This document shows positions 41,278 through 49,466 of a stretch of DNA of 64,000 nucleotides, piece after piece. The stretch lies in assembly GCF_051251125.1 (NCBI RefSeq), contig NZ_JBPCZL010000003.1; one strand, written 5' to 3'. Under the pieces are notes generated by a model. It did not search any database and was not told the origin of the DNA. It saw nothing but the letters and a program-made list of their open reading frames with translations. The stretch comes from Carnimonas bestiolae (GTDB lineage Bacteria > Pseudomonadota > Gammaproteobacteria > Pseudomonadales > Halomonadaceae). The position numbers and the translations under genes are program-made. Numbering within the stretch: the stretch's first letter is position 1; the number at the start of each line of letters is the position of its first letter.

Positions 41278-42489
41278 CTAACTCCCTTCGCCCACGCTCC
41301 ATTGATACGGGTCGGGTTGGCGCTGGTTGACCACCCAGTCGCCGATGATTCGCTCCTTGTAAATCAATGGATTATGGGAGGCGAGGGTGCGTGCGTTACG
41401 CCAGTGGCGATCAAGCTGCTTGCATGCGCGCACGGCTGAGGCGCCGAGGGCGTTAAACAGCGCGGTGGCGGCGGCCAGCACCTGGTCAGCGGCGACCACT
41501 TGCGCTTGCGCTGAACCAAGCTCGGCGTGCCAATAGGCTTGCGCGCGTTGCTCGTCGTTGCTGTCGCGTAGCTCGAATGCTTGCTGCTGATACTCCGCTG
41601 CTTTTAGCGCACTGGCATGGGCGGCGAATACCTGGGCAGAGATTTTTCCGACCACTTGCAACACCTGGGCATCATCGGCCGAGCGATCGGCGTTGCCATG
41701 GCTATAAACACGGGTACGTTGCGCTACCTCGTGGGCAACGTCCCGCTCAATGGCGTGTCCTACCCCAACGAGTGCGGCAATCAAGTTAAGCTGATAGAAG
41801 GCGGTTTGGTAGCCGAAGCGTTCGCTGAAGGGCGTTACTTCGTCGCGCTCAACATGAGCCGCCGTAAATACGCTGGAGCCAGTGCCGGTAGTGCGCTGAC
41901 CGAAGCCGTCCCAGTCGTCGGAGCGTTCGATGTGCGGCTGATGAGTGTTCACCAGCGCGATCACTTGCTCGCCGCTCGCGGCATCTTCGGCGGTCACGTC
42001 CATCCAGTCAGCGTAAATACTGCCGGTGCTGTAATACTTGGCGCCATCGAGACGCCAGTGCTCGCCGTCGCGCGTTACTTTGGTCTCTAGCCGCCCCAGT
42101 TTGGCAGAGCCGGTTTCGGTCCAGCCATTACCGACCAATTCACCGTTCGCGAAACGCTTCAGCCAGCGCTCCCGTGTATCGCTATGAGGGCGATTCAGCA
42201 CCTCCTCCACGAAGGTGAAGTGACCGCGCAGCGCCTGCACAAGATTGGAATCGGCCGTTCCCAGCGCTATCCACAGCTCGGTGAGCTGTACAATCGATGC
42301 GCCGAAACCGCCATATTCCTGCGGTACCCGCAAGGCGCCGAAACGCGCTTTCTTCAGCCAATCAATTTCTTCGAAGGGAAGTGAACGCGCCTGCTCGCGC
42401 GCGCGCTGCCCCTCTTGAATGCGCTCGAAAATAGGGGCGAAGGTTGCTAGTAGCGATGCAGTGGAGGGTGCTACCGACGAGTTGCTCAT
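41278..42489 (-). CDS. SfnB/DszC-type acyl-CoA-dehydrogenase-fold flavoprotein (first)
   Basis: 403 residues. Acyl-CoA dehydrogenase fold: N-terminal helical domain with ALRVPQEYGGFGASIVQLTELWIALGTADSN, middle beta domain with GNGWTETGSAKLGRLETKV and LDGAKYYSTGSIYADW, and C-terminal four-helix bundle with RHWRNARTLASHNPLIYKERIIGDW. RHWRNARTLASHNP is typical of the DszC/SfnB/isobutylamine-monooxygenase subgroup, which uses reduced flavin and oxygen, not CoA substrates. In sulfur loci these proteins are tied to thiophene, sulfone or sulfonate oxidation. It has a paralogue at 47905. The nearest GG-N10-GC upstream is a poor promoter match. Confidence 0.87.
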   Translation of the reverse strand: MSNSSVAPSTASLLATFAPIFERIQEGQRAREQARSLPFEEIDWLKKARFGALRVPQEYGGFGASIVQLTELWIALGTADSNLVQALRGHFTFVEEVLNRPHSDTRERWLKRFANGELVGNGWTETGSAKLGRLETKVTRDGEHWRLDGAKYYSTGSIYADWMDVTAEDAASGEQVIALVNTHQPHIERSDDWDGFGQRTTGTGSSVFTAAHVERDEVTPFSERFGYQTAFYQLNLIAALVGVGHAIERDVAHEVAQRTRVYSHGNADRSADDAQVLQVVGKISAQVFAAHASALKAAEYQQQAFELRDSNDEQRAQAYWHAELGSAQAQVVAADQVLAAATALFNALGASAVRACKQLDRHWRNARTLASHNPLIYKERIIGDWVVNQRQPDPYQWSVGEGS

Positions 42490-42631
42490 AATGCTGACCT
42501 CTTGAGTGAAGCAGTGGATAACAACGCGTGCCTAACCGCGTCTTGTGCATATGGCATTATTCGATGGCCGCCATGGCACCACTGCTCACCCAAGCTCAGC
42601 ACAAGGGGCGCGAACGCCCCCTTGGCTATCG

Positions 42632-44023
42632 CTACTGCTGCGCCAGCTCGCCGTCGTCGGTGCTTTTAAGGCGCGCTTTATCGGTTTGATTGAGCCATTG
42701 GCTGGTAGCCATGCCAGCGGTCATGGAACCGTTGATGTTGAGCATGGTGCGGCCCATGTCGATCAGCGGTTCGATGGAAATCAGCAGCGCCACCAGCGTG
42801 ACCGGCATGCCCATGGTCGGCAGCACGATCAGTGCCGCGAAGGTAGCGCCGCCGCCCACACCCGCCACGCCCGCCGAGCTGATCATTACGATGACTGCCA
42901 GCGACAGCATGAAGCTGGGGTCGAGCGGGTTAATGCCCATGGTGGGCGCAATCATGGTGGCCAGCATCGCGGGATACAGCCCTGCGCAGCCGTTTTGCCC
43001 AATCGTCGCGCCAAACGACGATGCAAAGGTCGCGATCGATTCAGGAATGCCCAAACGCCGCGTTTGTGCTTCGACGCTCAGCGGAATGGACGCTGCACTG
43101 GATCGGCTGGCAAAGCCGAACGCCAGCACCGGCCACACCTTGCGGAAGAACGCCGCTGGGCTCACCCCAACCAGCAGCAATACCAGCGCATGCACCACGA
43201 ACATGATCGCAAGGCCAACATAAGAGGCCACGACGAAGGCGCCCAGATTCACGATCTCGCGCACATTGGAACCGGCCACTACGATCGTCATCAGCGCCAG
43301 CACGCCGTATGGCGTGAGCTGCATGACAACGCGCACCAGCTTCATGATCCACGCCTGCGCGATATCAATGGCAGTGACGACGCGCTGGCCTTTTTCGGCA
43401 TCGTCACGCACCAGCCTGATGGCAGCGATTCCCAGCAGCACCGCGAAAATCACCACGCTGATGATTGAAGTCGGGCTCGCGCCGGTCAGTGCGGCGAAGG
43501 GATTGGATGGCAAGAACGACAGCACCCATTGCGGCACCGTCAAATCGCTCACCTTCCCTACGTAGCTACTTTGCAGCGCGTCGAGACGGGCGTTTTCCGC
43601 CGCTCCCTGCGTCAGCCCTGAAGCACTGAGTCCAAACAGGTGCGCAATCACAATGCCCACCAGCGCCGCAATGAAGGTCGTGACCAGCAGCGTGCCGATG
43701 GTCAGGATGCTGATCTTGCCTAGCTGCGAAGCGTTATGCAGCCGCACCATGGCACTGAGGATCGACACCAGCACCAGCGGCATCACGATCATTTGCAGCA
43801 GCTTGACGTAACCGCTGCCGACAATGCCGAACCACTCGACCGAATCCGTGAGTACGGTGCTATCCGAGCCGTACACCAACTGCAGCGCCAGCCCAAACAG
43901 CACGCCCAGCACCAGGGCAGTCAGGGTTTTCCTGGCCAAACTCCAAGCGCTCGGCAGCAGTCGCGCGAGCGCCACTAGCAGAATGGCGAAGATCACCACG
44001 TTGGATATCAAAGGAATATTCAT
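42632..44023 (-). CDS. tcyP: L-cystine sodium/proton symporter, TcyP type
   Basis: 463 residues with about nine membrane segments, dicarboxylate/amino-acid:cation symporter family. Start at ATG 44023 with GGAAAAG upstream; a GTG is the preceding codon. Segments characteristic of TcyP/YdjN are YVKLLQMIVMPLVLVSILSAMVRL, FGFASRSSAASIPLSVEAQTRRLGIPESIATFASSFGATIGQNGCAGLYPAMLA and the two hairpin loops rich in Ser and Gly. It imports cystine, a direct sulfur source, which fits the surrounding genes. Confidence 0.9.
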   Translation of the reverse strand: MNIPLISNVVIFAILLVALARLLPSAWSLARKTLTALVLGVLFGLALQLVYGSDSTVLTDSVEWFGIVGSGYVKLLQMIVMPLVLVSILSAMVRLHNASQLGKISILTIGTLLVTTFIAALVGIVIAHLFGLSASGLTQGAAENARLDALQSSYVGKVSDLTVPQWVLSFLPSNPFAALTGASPTSIISVVIFAVLLGIAAIRLVRDDAEKGQRVVTAIDIAQAWIMKLVRVVMQLTPYGVLALMTIVVAGSNVREIVNLGAFVVASYVGLAIMFVVHALVLLLVGVSPAAFFRKVWPVLAFGFASRSSAASIPLSVEAQTRRLGIPESIATFASSFGATIGQNGCAGLYPAMLATMIAPTMGINPLDPSFMLSLAVIVMISSAGVAGVGGGATFAALIVLPTMGMPVTLVALLISIEPLIDMGRTMLNINGSMTAGMATSQWLNQTDKARLKSTDDGELAQQ

Positions 44024-44142
44024 CACTTTTCCGCTTCTATATAGCTAAACGATATGGCGCGCAGCGTAACAGGCCAGCGCCTAGGCTCCATCAGCGAAAA
44101 AAGCATTACGTAGTTCCATTTTGCTATAACCGTCTGATATAC

Positions 44143-45579
44143 CTACTCCTGCTCGCCATTGTGATCTGCAAAGGCCGAGGGTTGGGTACCGTCCAACGCG
44201 CTGTGCTCACTAAATGCACCGCGGTAGCGCGCCGCCGGATGCCGTGCAGAAACCTTCGACGAGTCGCTATCAAGCAGATGTTCACGCAGGGTGTCACCGC
44301 GATAACCGTCGCCCAGCAAGCCACGCTGCTTGAGTTCAGGCACCACGAAATCAATCAGATCAGCAAAGCTGCCGGGGGTAATCGCGTAAGCGAAATTGAA
44401 GCCATCGATGCCGCCCACTTCGACCCAGCGCTCCAATTCATCGGCAACCTTCTGCGGGCCACCCACCAGCACCGGCCCCAACCCGCCAATGCTGCGGCGC
44501 TCAACAATATCGCGCACCGTCCAGCGTCGCTCCGGGTCCGCGGTCGACAACAGCTCCAGCACTGAGCGAATACTGTCATTGTCGATCGCCTCTAGCGGCT
44601 CATCGGGGTCGAACGAGGAGAAGTCGACGCCGGTCCAGCCACCGTAGAAGGTCAGCATTCCTTCACCGTTGGCGAGCGTCAGATATTCATCGTACTTGCG
44701 CTGCGCTGCTTCATCGCTAGCACCGGTAATCACCGTCAGCAGTGTAAAAATGCGGAAGTCGTCCCGCGCACGGCCTTGCTCGGCCGCCTTGGCCACAATG
44801 TCATCGACCACGCCGCGTGCCTGCTCTGGGGTGGCTGGCGCGATAAAAATGCCTTCCGCATGCTTGGCAGCGAAGGCGCGCCCACGGCTCGACGCACCAG
44901 CCTGAAAGATCACCGGCGTACGCTGCGGCGACGGTTCACTCAAATGAATGCCTGGCACCTGGTAATAGGTGCCCTGATGCCCAATCGGGTGCACCTTGGC
45001 AGGATCGGTAAAAACGCCGCGGCCACGATCGCGCTGCACGGCATCATCGTCCCACGAGCCCTCCCACAGCTTGTAGGTAACGTCAAGAAACTCATCTGCC
45101 AGGTTGTAGCGCTCATCATGAGAAACCTGCTGCTGGTGCCCCAGATTGACTGCAGCGCTATTCAGGTAAGAAGTCACGACGTTCCACGCCACTCGCCCTT
45201 TGGTCAGGTGATCAAGCGTCGAAAACTTGCGCGCCAGCAGATAAGGCTGCTCGTAGGTCACCGCTGCGGTAACGCCAAAGCCAAGATGCTGGGTCACCGC
45301 CGCCATGGCAGATATCTGCATGAAGGGATCGTTGACCGGCACCTGGTCGGCATCGAACAGTGCGCCTGCCACGCTGCCTCGGTAAACGTCGTAGACCCCC
45401 ACCACATCGGCAATAAAGAGCGAGTCGAAGCCGCCGCGTTCAAGCAGTTGCGCCAACTCGGTCCAGTAATCAATATCCTTGTAGCGCCATGCCTGGTTAT
45501 TGGGATGGCGCCAGGTACCGGCCGCCTGATGGCTAACGCAGGTCATGTCGAAGGCATTGAGAATAATACGGCGGCTCAT
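44143..45579 (-). CDS. FMN-dependent monooxygenase, NtaA/SnaA/DszA family (second)
   Basis: 478 residues from ATG 45579, with GAGG eight bases upstream, eight bases after the preceding gene's stop. Same family signatures as the gene at 29297: IILNAFDMTCVSHQAAGTWRHPNN, SLFIADVVGVYDVY, KFSTLDHLTKGRVAWNVVTSYLNSAAVNLG and SEPSPQRTPVIFQAGASSRGRAFA. Uses reduced FMN and oxygen on a small sulfur- or nitrogen-containing substrate that cannot be named. Last gene of the inferred four-gene operon behind the sigma-54 promoter at 49.2 kb. Confidence 0.92.
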   Translation of the reverse strand: MSRRIILNAFDMTCVSHQAAGTWRHPNNQAWRYKDIDYWTELAQLLERGGFDSLFIADVVGVYDVYRGSVAGALFDADQVPVNDPFMQISAMAAVTQHLGFGVTAAVTYEQPYLLARKFSTLDHLTKGRVAWNVVTSYLNSAAVNLGHQQQVSHDERYNLADEFLDVTYKLWEGSWDDDAVQRDRGRGVFTDPAKVHPIGHQGTYYQVPGIHLSEPSPQRTPVIFQAGASSRGRAFAAKHAEGIFIAPATPEQARGVVDDIVAKAAEQGRARDDFRIFTLLTVITGASDEAAQRKYDEYLTLANGEGMLTFYGGWTGVDFSSFDPDEPLEAIDNDSIRSVLELLSTADPERRWTVRDIVERRSIGGLGPVLVGGPQKVADELERWVEVGGIDGFNFAYAITPGSFADLIDFVVPELKQRGLLGDGYRGDTLREHLLDSDSSKVSARHPAARYRGAFSEHSALDGTQPSAFADHNGEQE

Positions 45580-45586
45580 AAAGGCC

Positions 45587-46444
45587 TCACTGGTTTGCTT
45601 CGGATAAGTGGTCATGGCCTAGCGTGTGGTGCTGCCAAGCCAGTTGATAGAGACGCTCGGAACCATAGGAACGTTTCAGTGCAGCGCGTACTTCCGGCGC
45701 TGTCTGATAGATATGAATGAATTTTTCGATGCGCGGGTCGTCGCGATTGTCGCGGCGCGTCACGAAGGCTAGCGCGTACTTGCCGCTGGTATCGCCATTG
45801 CAGGTCAAATAGTGCTGAGGGTCGATCGTGTGGGCGGCGCGAACGTGAATGGGGTAGCTTTGTGCCACGTCGACATCGGGAATGGCGCGCGCCAGCTGCG
45901 GCCCTTGCATCTCGACAAACGACAGCCGCCGAGGATTCTCAGCAACATCGAGCAGTGTGCCTTGATCACCCACGCCGTCGCGCAGCTTGATCAGGCCAGC
46001 CTGCTGATACAGCAGTAGACCACGCCCCTGATTAACCGGATCGTCGGCCACCGCTGCCTTGCCGCCTTCAGGAATCTGCGCCAGCGAAGCGTGGCGCGTC
46101 GAATACAGGCAGGTTTTATCTTCGATACCCAAAGCGATGGGCACTAGCGACAGACCCTGCTGCTGGTTGGCGTTAGCCAGAAACGGCCGATGCTGGAAGT
46201 AGTTCAGGTCAACGTCATCGTTGGCGAGCGCGGTGTTAGGCGTTATCCAATCGGTGAATTCGACGACCTTGACGTCGAGACCTTCGCGCTTGGCTACGTC
46301 GACAGCGGCATACACGGAATCTGCCTTGGGATCACTGTTGATGGCAATCCGCAGCGGTGCCGCCAGCGCTTGGGAGACGCTCAAAACGCCGCTGAGCGCC
46401 ATCAGCGTGAAGGCCATAGCGACGTTACGTAATCGACGCCTCAT
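45587..46444 (-). CDS. MetQ/NlpA-type periplasmic binding protein within a monooxygenase operon
   Basis: 285 residues. Signal peptide MRRRLRNVAMAFTLMALSGVLSVSQALA at about 1-28 with Ala cleavage and no lipobox Cys. Family segments are LRIAINSDPKADSVYAAVDVAKREGLDVKVVEFTDWITPN, DVDLNYFQHRPFLANAN and AAVADDPVNQGRGLLLYQQAGLI. Its closest relative in the window by eye is the metQ at 36217, so it may load the same MetNI channel with another sulfur compound. It overlaps the upstream monooxygenase by 4 bases (ATGA), so its expression is tied to substrate oxidation. Confidence 0.9.
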   Translation of the reverse strand: MRRRLRNVAMAFTLMALSGVLSVSQALAAPLRIAINSDPKADSVYAAVDVAKREGLDVKVVEFTDWITPNTALANDDVDLNYFQHRPFLANANQQQGLSLVPIALGIEDKTCLYSTRHASLAQIPEGGKAAVADDPVNQGRGLLLYQQAGLIKLRDGVGDQGTLLDVAENPRRLSFVEMQGPQLARAIPDVDVAQSYPIHVRAAHTIDPQHYLTCNGDTSGKYALAFVTRRDNRDDPRIEKFIHIYQTAPEVRAALKRSYGSERLYQLAWQHHTLGHDHLSEANQ

Positions 46445-47820
46445 GACACTGCCCCCGCACGCTGAAACGCGGCGCCCGGATGCGGCGCGCTGAGTCGATC
46501 ACCTGCGCCGAACAGCTTGTGACGCAGGCTGCCTTGACGATACTGGCGTTTATAGCGGCCGCGTTTGGTCAGCTCTGGCACCAGCAGATCACTCACCGCT
46601 CCGAAGGTTTCGGGCGTCACCGCATAGGCAAGATTGAAACCATCGATACCGGTTTCCTCGACCCACTCCTCCAGCTCATCCGCGACATGCTCGGCACTGC
46701 CCACCGTGACCGGCCCCTGTCCGCCAATGCCTACCCAGCGAGCGATTTCAGCGGGCGTCCAGACCTTGTCGGGGTCCGCTGTCGAATAGGCTTCTACCGC
46801 CGACTGAATCGCGTTGGTATGCACATGGGTTAGCGCTGAATCCGGCTGATACTGCGACATATCCAGCCCCGTCCAGCCTGAGAACAGCGTGAGTGCGGCG
46901 TCTTCATCGATATAGCGCTGGTAGTCGTGCAACCGCGCCTGCGCCTCAGCATCGCTGTCATCGACGATCACCGTGTGCAGGTTGTATATCTTCAGCGCGG
47001 CAGGATCGCGTCCGGCGTGCTGTGCTTCTTGGCGAAGCCCTTCAACTACCTTGCGCAATACGGTTTTCGACGGCGCGGCGGTAAACACGCACTCGGCATT
47101 ACGCGCGGCGAAGGCGATACCGCGACGCGATGCTCCGGCCTGAAACAGCAGCGGCGTGCGCTGCGGGGATGGCTCCCCTAAGTGAAACCCGGGCACATCG
47201 AAAAAGCGCCCGTGATGCGCAATGTCATGCACTCGAGAAGGATCGGTATAAAGGCCGCGCGCGGCATCGTTGATGACTGCATTGTCTTGCCAGCTGCCTT
47301 CCCACAGTTTGTAGCAAACCTCCAGATACTCCTCGGCAAGGTCGTAGCGCTGATCGTGATCGAGTTGCCGTTGCTCACCGAGATTGCGCGCGCCGCTCTC
47401 GAGATAGGAAGTGACGATATTCCACGCGATGCGGCCCTCGGTGAGGTGATCAAGCGTAGTGATGCGACGCGCGAAGGGATAGGGATGCTCAAATGACAGC
47501 GACGCGGTCAGGCCAAATCCCAAATGCTCGGTCACGGTCGCCATCGCTGACACCAGCGGCAGCGGATCATTGACCGGCACCTGCACTGCGCCCCGCAATG
47601 CTGCTTCCGGGCCATGGCGAAACACGTCGTAAACGCCCAATACATCAGCAATAAACAGCGCATCGAAGCGCCCTCGCTCGAGGGTTGTCGCCAAATTCAG
47701 CCAATAATCCAGACGTTTGTAGTCGCGCGACTTGTCACGCGGATGGCGCCACAATCCCGGTGACTGATGCACGATGCAGTTCATGTCGAACGCGTTAAAC
47801 CCTATCTCCGAACCCGCCAT
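46441..47820 (-). CDS. FMN-dependent monooxygenase, NtaA/SnaA/DszA family (third)
   Basis: 459 residues. Family signatures: IGFNAFDMNCIVHQSPGLWRHPRDKS, DALFIADVLGVYDVF, RRITTLDHLTEGRIAWNIVTSYLESGARNLG, and GEPSPQRTPLLFQAGASRRGIAFAARNAECVF. It shares the luciferase-like barrel with the other two copies but is distinct enough to suggest a different substrate. It lies 84 bases downstream of the SfnB-type gene, with a small inverted repeat (47840-47854) in the gap. Confidence 0.92.
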   Translation of the reverse strand: MAGSEIGFNAFDMNCIVHQSPGLWRHPRDKSRDYKRLDYWLNLATTLERGRFDALFIADVLGVYDVFRHGPEAALRGAVQVPVNDPLPLVSAMATVTEHLGFGLTASLSFEHPYPFARRITTLDHLTEGRIAWNIVTSYLESGARNLGEQRQLDHDQRYDLAEEYLEVCYKLWEGSWQDNAVINDAARGLYTDPSRVHDIAHHGRFFDVPGFHLGEPSPQRTPLLFQAGASRRGIAFAARNAECVFTAAPSKTVLRKVVEGLRQEAQHAGRDPAALKIYNLHTVIVDDSDAEAQARLHDYQRYIDEDAALTLFSGWTGLDMSQYQPDSALTHVHTNAIQSAVEAYSTADPDKVWTPAEIARWVGIGGQGPVTVGSAEHVADELEEWVEETGIDGFNLAYAVTPETFGAVSDLLVPELTKRGRYKRQYRQGSLRHKLFGAGDRLSAPHPGAAFQRAGAVS

Positions 47821-47839
47821 GTCTTCTCCGTTTGATCAA

Positions 47840-47854
47840 CCGACCAATGGTCGG
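47840..47854. promoter_or_regulatory. Inverted repeat between the SfnB-type and monooxygenase genes
   Basis: CCGACC-AAT-GGTCGG is a perfect 6-bp inverted repeat 20 bases before the ATG at 47820. It could be an operator, or an mRNA hairpin that tunes translation of the monooxygenase. A second hairpin (GCGCTC/GAGCGC, 47882-47902) lies just after the upstream stop. Confidence 0.35.
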
Positions 47855-47904
47855 CTTAGGCTTGGTACCTGCCTAGCGCGGCGCTCTCTTGATGGGAGCG
47901 CTGA

Positions 47905-49143
47905 TCAGTTCCACGCGTGGCGGTTAGGCGGTGTGCCATTCAGCGAATAATTTCCTACCAAATGCAGCTTCCAGCGCACCGGGTCATGCAGGGTATGCAC
48001 TCGCGCATTGCGCCAATGACGGTCGTAACCGAACTCGTCGAGCGTCGAGCTGGTTCCGCTTAACTCAAACAGCCGATTGGCCGCCTCCAGCGCAAACTCG
48101 GTGGTCGCGATCTTGGCTTTCGCCACCGCCACCGACGCCTTGTCGACGCTTGCGTCTGATCCTTCGTGCTCGGCTAGCTGAATCGCTAATGCCGCTCGCT
48201 CAAGCAAAGCGTCGGCTGCTTCATGCTGGGTTTCCAAACGGCCCACCCGCAATAAGGTAAGCGGATCGTCCGTCGCCTTCTCCACTCCGCTATCGACCCA
48301 AGGCCGAGCGCGATGACGCAGATAGTCCAGCGTATCGGCCAGTGCTGCTTCGCCAATCCCCAGGTCGATGGCGGCCTGCAGCAGCTGCGAGACTGCGCCA
48401 TTGGGCGACGCTGCGCCGGGAATCTCAGCGGCCAGTACCCGCGAGCGCGGCAAGATAGCGCCGTCGATTTCCACCGTACCGCTGAAGGTGGTGCGCTGCC
48501 CGAAGCTGCTCCAGTCATTGATTACCGTTAAGCCGTCGGTGTCGCGGTCAAAAATGGCAACCTCAACACCTCCCACTTCGTTGGTGGCCATCACCGGAAT
48601 CAAATCGGCGAACAGCGCACCGGTCGAATAAAACTTGGTTCCATCCACGCGTGCACGTTTCGAATCCAGCACGGTAATCAGCGTTTTGAACACGCCAACA
48701 TGTTCACGCTGCGTCTGATCACGCTGATTGCGTTTTTCGCTAAGGGCATTGCCGATTCGCGCCCCGTTCAAGATCAGCTCGAAGAGTTCGCGCTTATGCG
48801 CTTCGTTACCGTTGCGCGCAATCACATCGACGAAGCCAAAGTGGTTCTGCGCCAATTGACCAAGCGATGGATCGGCTTGGCTAATCACCGTAAACAGCCG
48901 CGCGACCGTGAGCCAGGAAGCGCCAATGCCTCCGTACTCGCGTGGCACGGTAATCGCCCATAAACCGCTGCCTGAGTAGGCATCCAGTTCTTCCAGCGGC
49001 GCTTCGCGCTGCCGATCTCGCTGCGCAGCGCCTTGCGCGAACTGCTGGGCTAACGTACGAGCAACCTCGAGCGCTTGCTGCTCGGACTCGATACGCTGAG
49101 CGGTGGTATGACGAGGGGAAGAAGCGGCTGATATCGTGGACAT
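47905..49143 (-). CDS. sfnB: SfnB/DszC-type acyl-CoA-dehydrogenase-fold flavoprotein (second)
   Basis: 412 residues, same fold as the gene at 41278. Segments: GLWAITVPREYGGIGASWLTVARLFTVISQADPSLGQLAQNHFGFVD, GARIGNALSEKRNQR, VDGTKFYSTGALFADLIPV, and GYDRHWRNARVHTLHDPVRWKLHLVGNY near the C-terminus. The RHWRNARVHTLHDP motif is shared with SfnB-like proteins of Pseudomonas sulfone and sulfonate clusters. Precise chemistry of SfnB is not settled. First gene of the operon sfnB, monooxygenase, MetQ-like, monooxygenase, directly behind a sigma-54 promoter. Confidence 0.88.
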   Translation of the reverse strand: MSTISAASSPRHTTAQRIESEQQALEVARTLAQQFAQGAAQRDRQREAPLEELDAYSGSGLWAITVPREYGGIGASWLTVARLFTVISQADPSLGQLAQNHFGFVDVIARNGNEAHKRELFELILNGARIGNALSEKRNQRDQTQREHVGVFKTLITVLDSKRARVDGTKFYSTGALFADLIPVMATNEVGGVEVAIFDRDTDGLTVINDWSSFGQRTTFSGTVEIDGAILPRSRVLAAEIPGAASPNGAVSQLLQAAIDLGIGEAALADTLDYLRHRARPWVDSGVEKATDDPLTLLRVGRLETQHEAADALLERAALAIQLAEHEGSDASVDKASVAVAKAKIATTEFALEAANRLFELSGTSSTLDEFGYDRHWRNARVHTLHDPVRWKLHLVGNYSLNGTPPNRHAWN

Positions 49144-49193
49144 GGAACACTCCTGCCAAAGTCGAATTCGATAAACAACGTTATCTGCTATTA

Positions 49194-49210
49194 CGCAAAA
49201 CCCGCACCAA
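49194..49210 (-). promoter_or_regulatory. Sigma-54 promoter of the sfnB operon
   Basis: The minus strand reads TTGGTGCGGGTTTTGCG, with GG and GC ten bases apart and CG and TTGC in place. It lies about 50 bases upstream of the sfnB ATG. The gene for an SfnR-type activator ends about 255 bases further upstream. Confidence 0.75.
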
Positions 49211-49380
49211 CATACAAGACACTGATTTAAAAGGATTAATGTGCAGACAACACCGATCGAATGTCGGAATACCGCCTTTCACATAGGTAGACCGTTGGTT
49301 ATCCAGCAGCGAGACAGTAGCGTTTCAAGCAATGGATGGCGTGGGCGGTTTGGGCGATCCAGTGTGACTGCCGCATAAAC

Positions 49381-49407
49381 GAAAACACCAGCCGCGAGGG
49401 CTGGTGT
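49381..49407 (-). terminator. Terminator of the SfnR-type gene
   Basis: A 9-bp stem ACACCAGCC/GGCTGGTGT with a 5-base loop, followed on the minus strand by TTTCGTTT. It separates the activator gene from the sfnB operon. The rest of 49144-49466 has only the sigma-54 promoter. Confidence 0.85.
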
Positions 49408-49466
49408 GGGATTGGATGGATACGCTGAGAAACAGTCGAACGCCAGCGCCGAACGGGGCCGAAACG

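Noticed and set aside
42572..42585. GG-N10-GC spacing (GGTGCCATGGCGGC, minus strand) upstream of the SfnB-type gene at 41278
   Set aside because: Only the invariant dinucleotides match. The TTGC of the -12 element and the CACG of the -24 element are absent, so it is not better than chance.
44110..44124. GG and GC elements upstream of the cystine transporter gene
   Set aside because: The spacing is eleven bases instead of ten, which sigma-54 promoters do not tolerate well.
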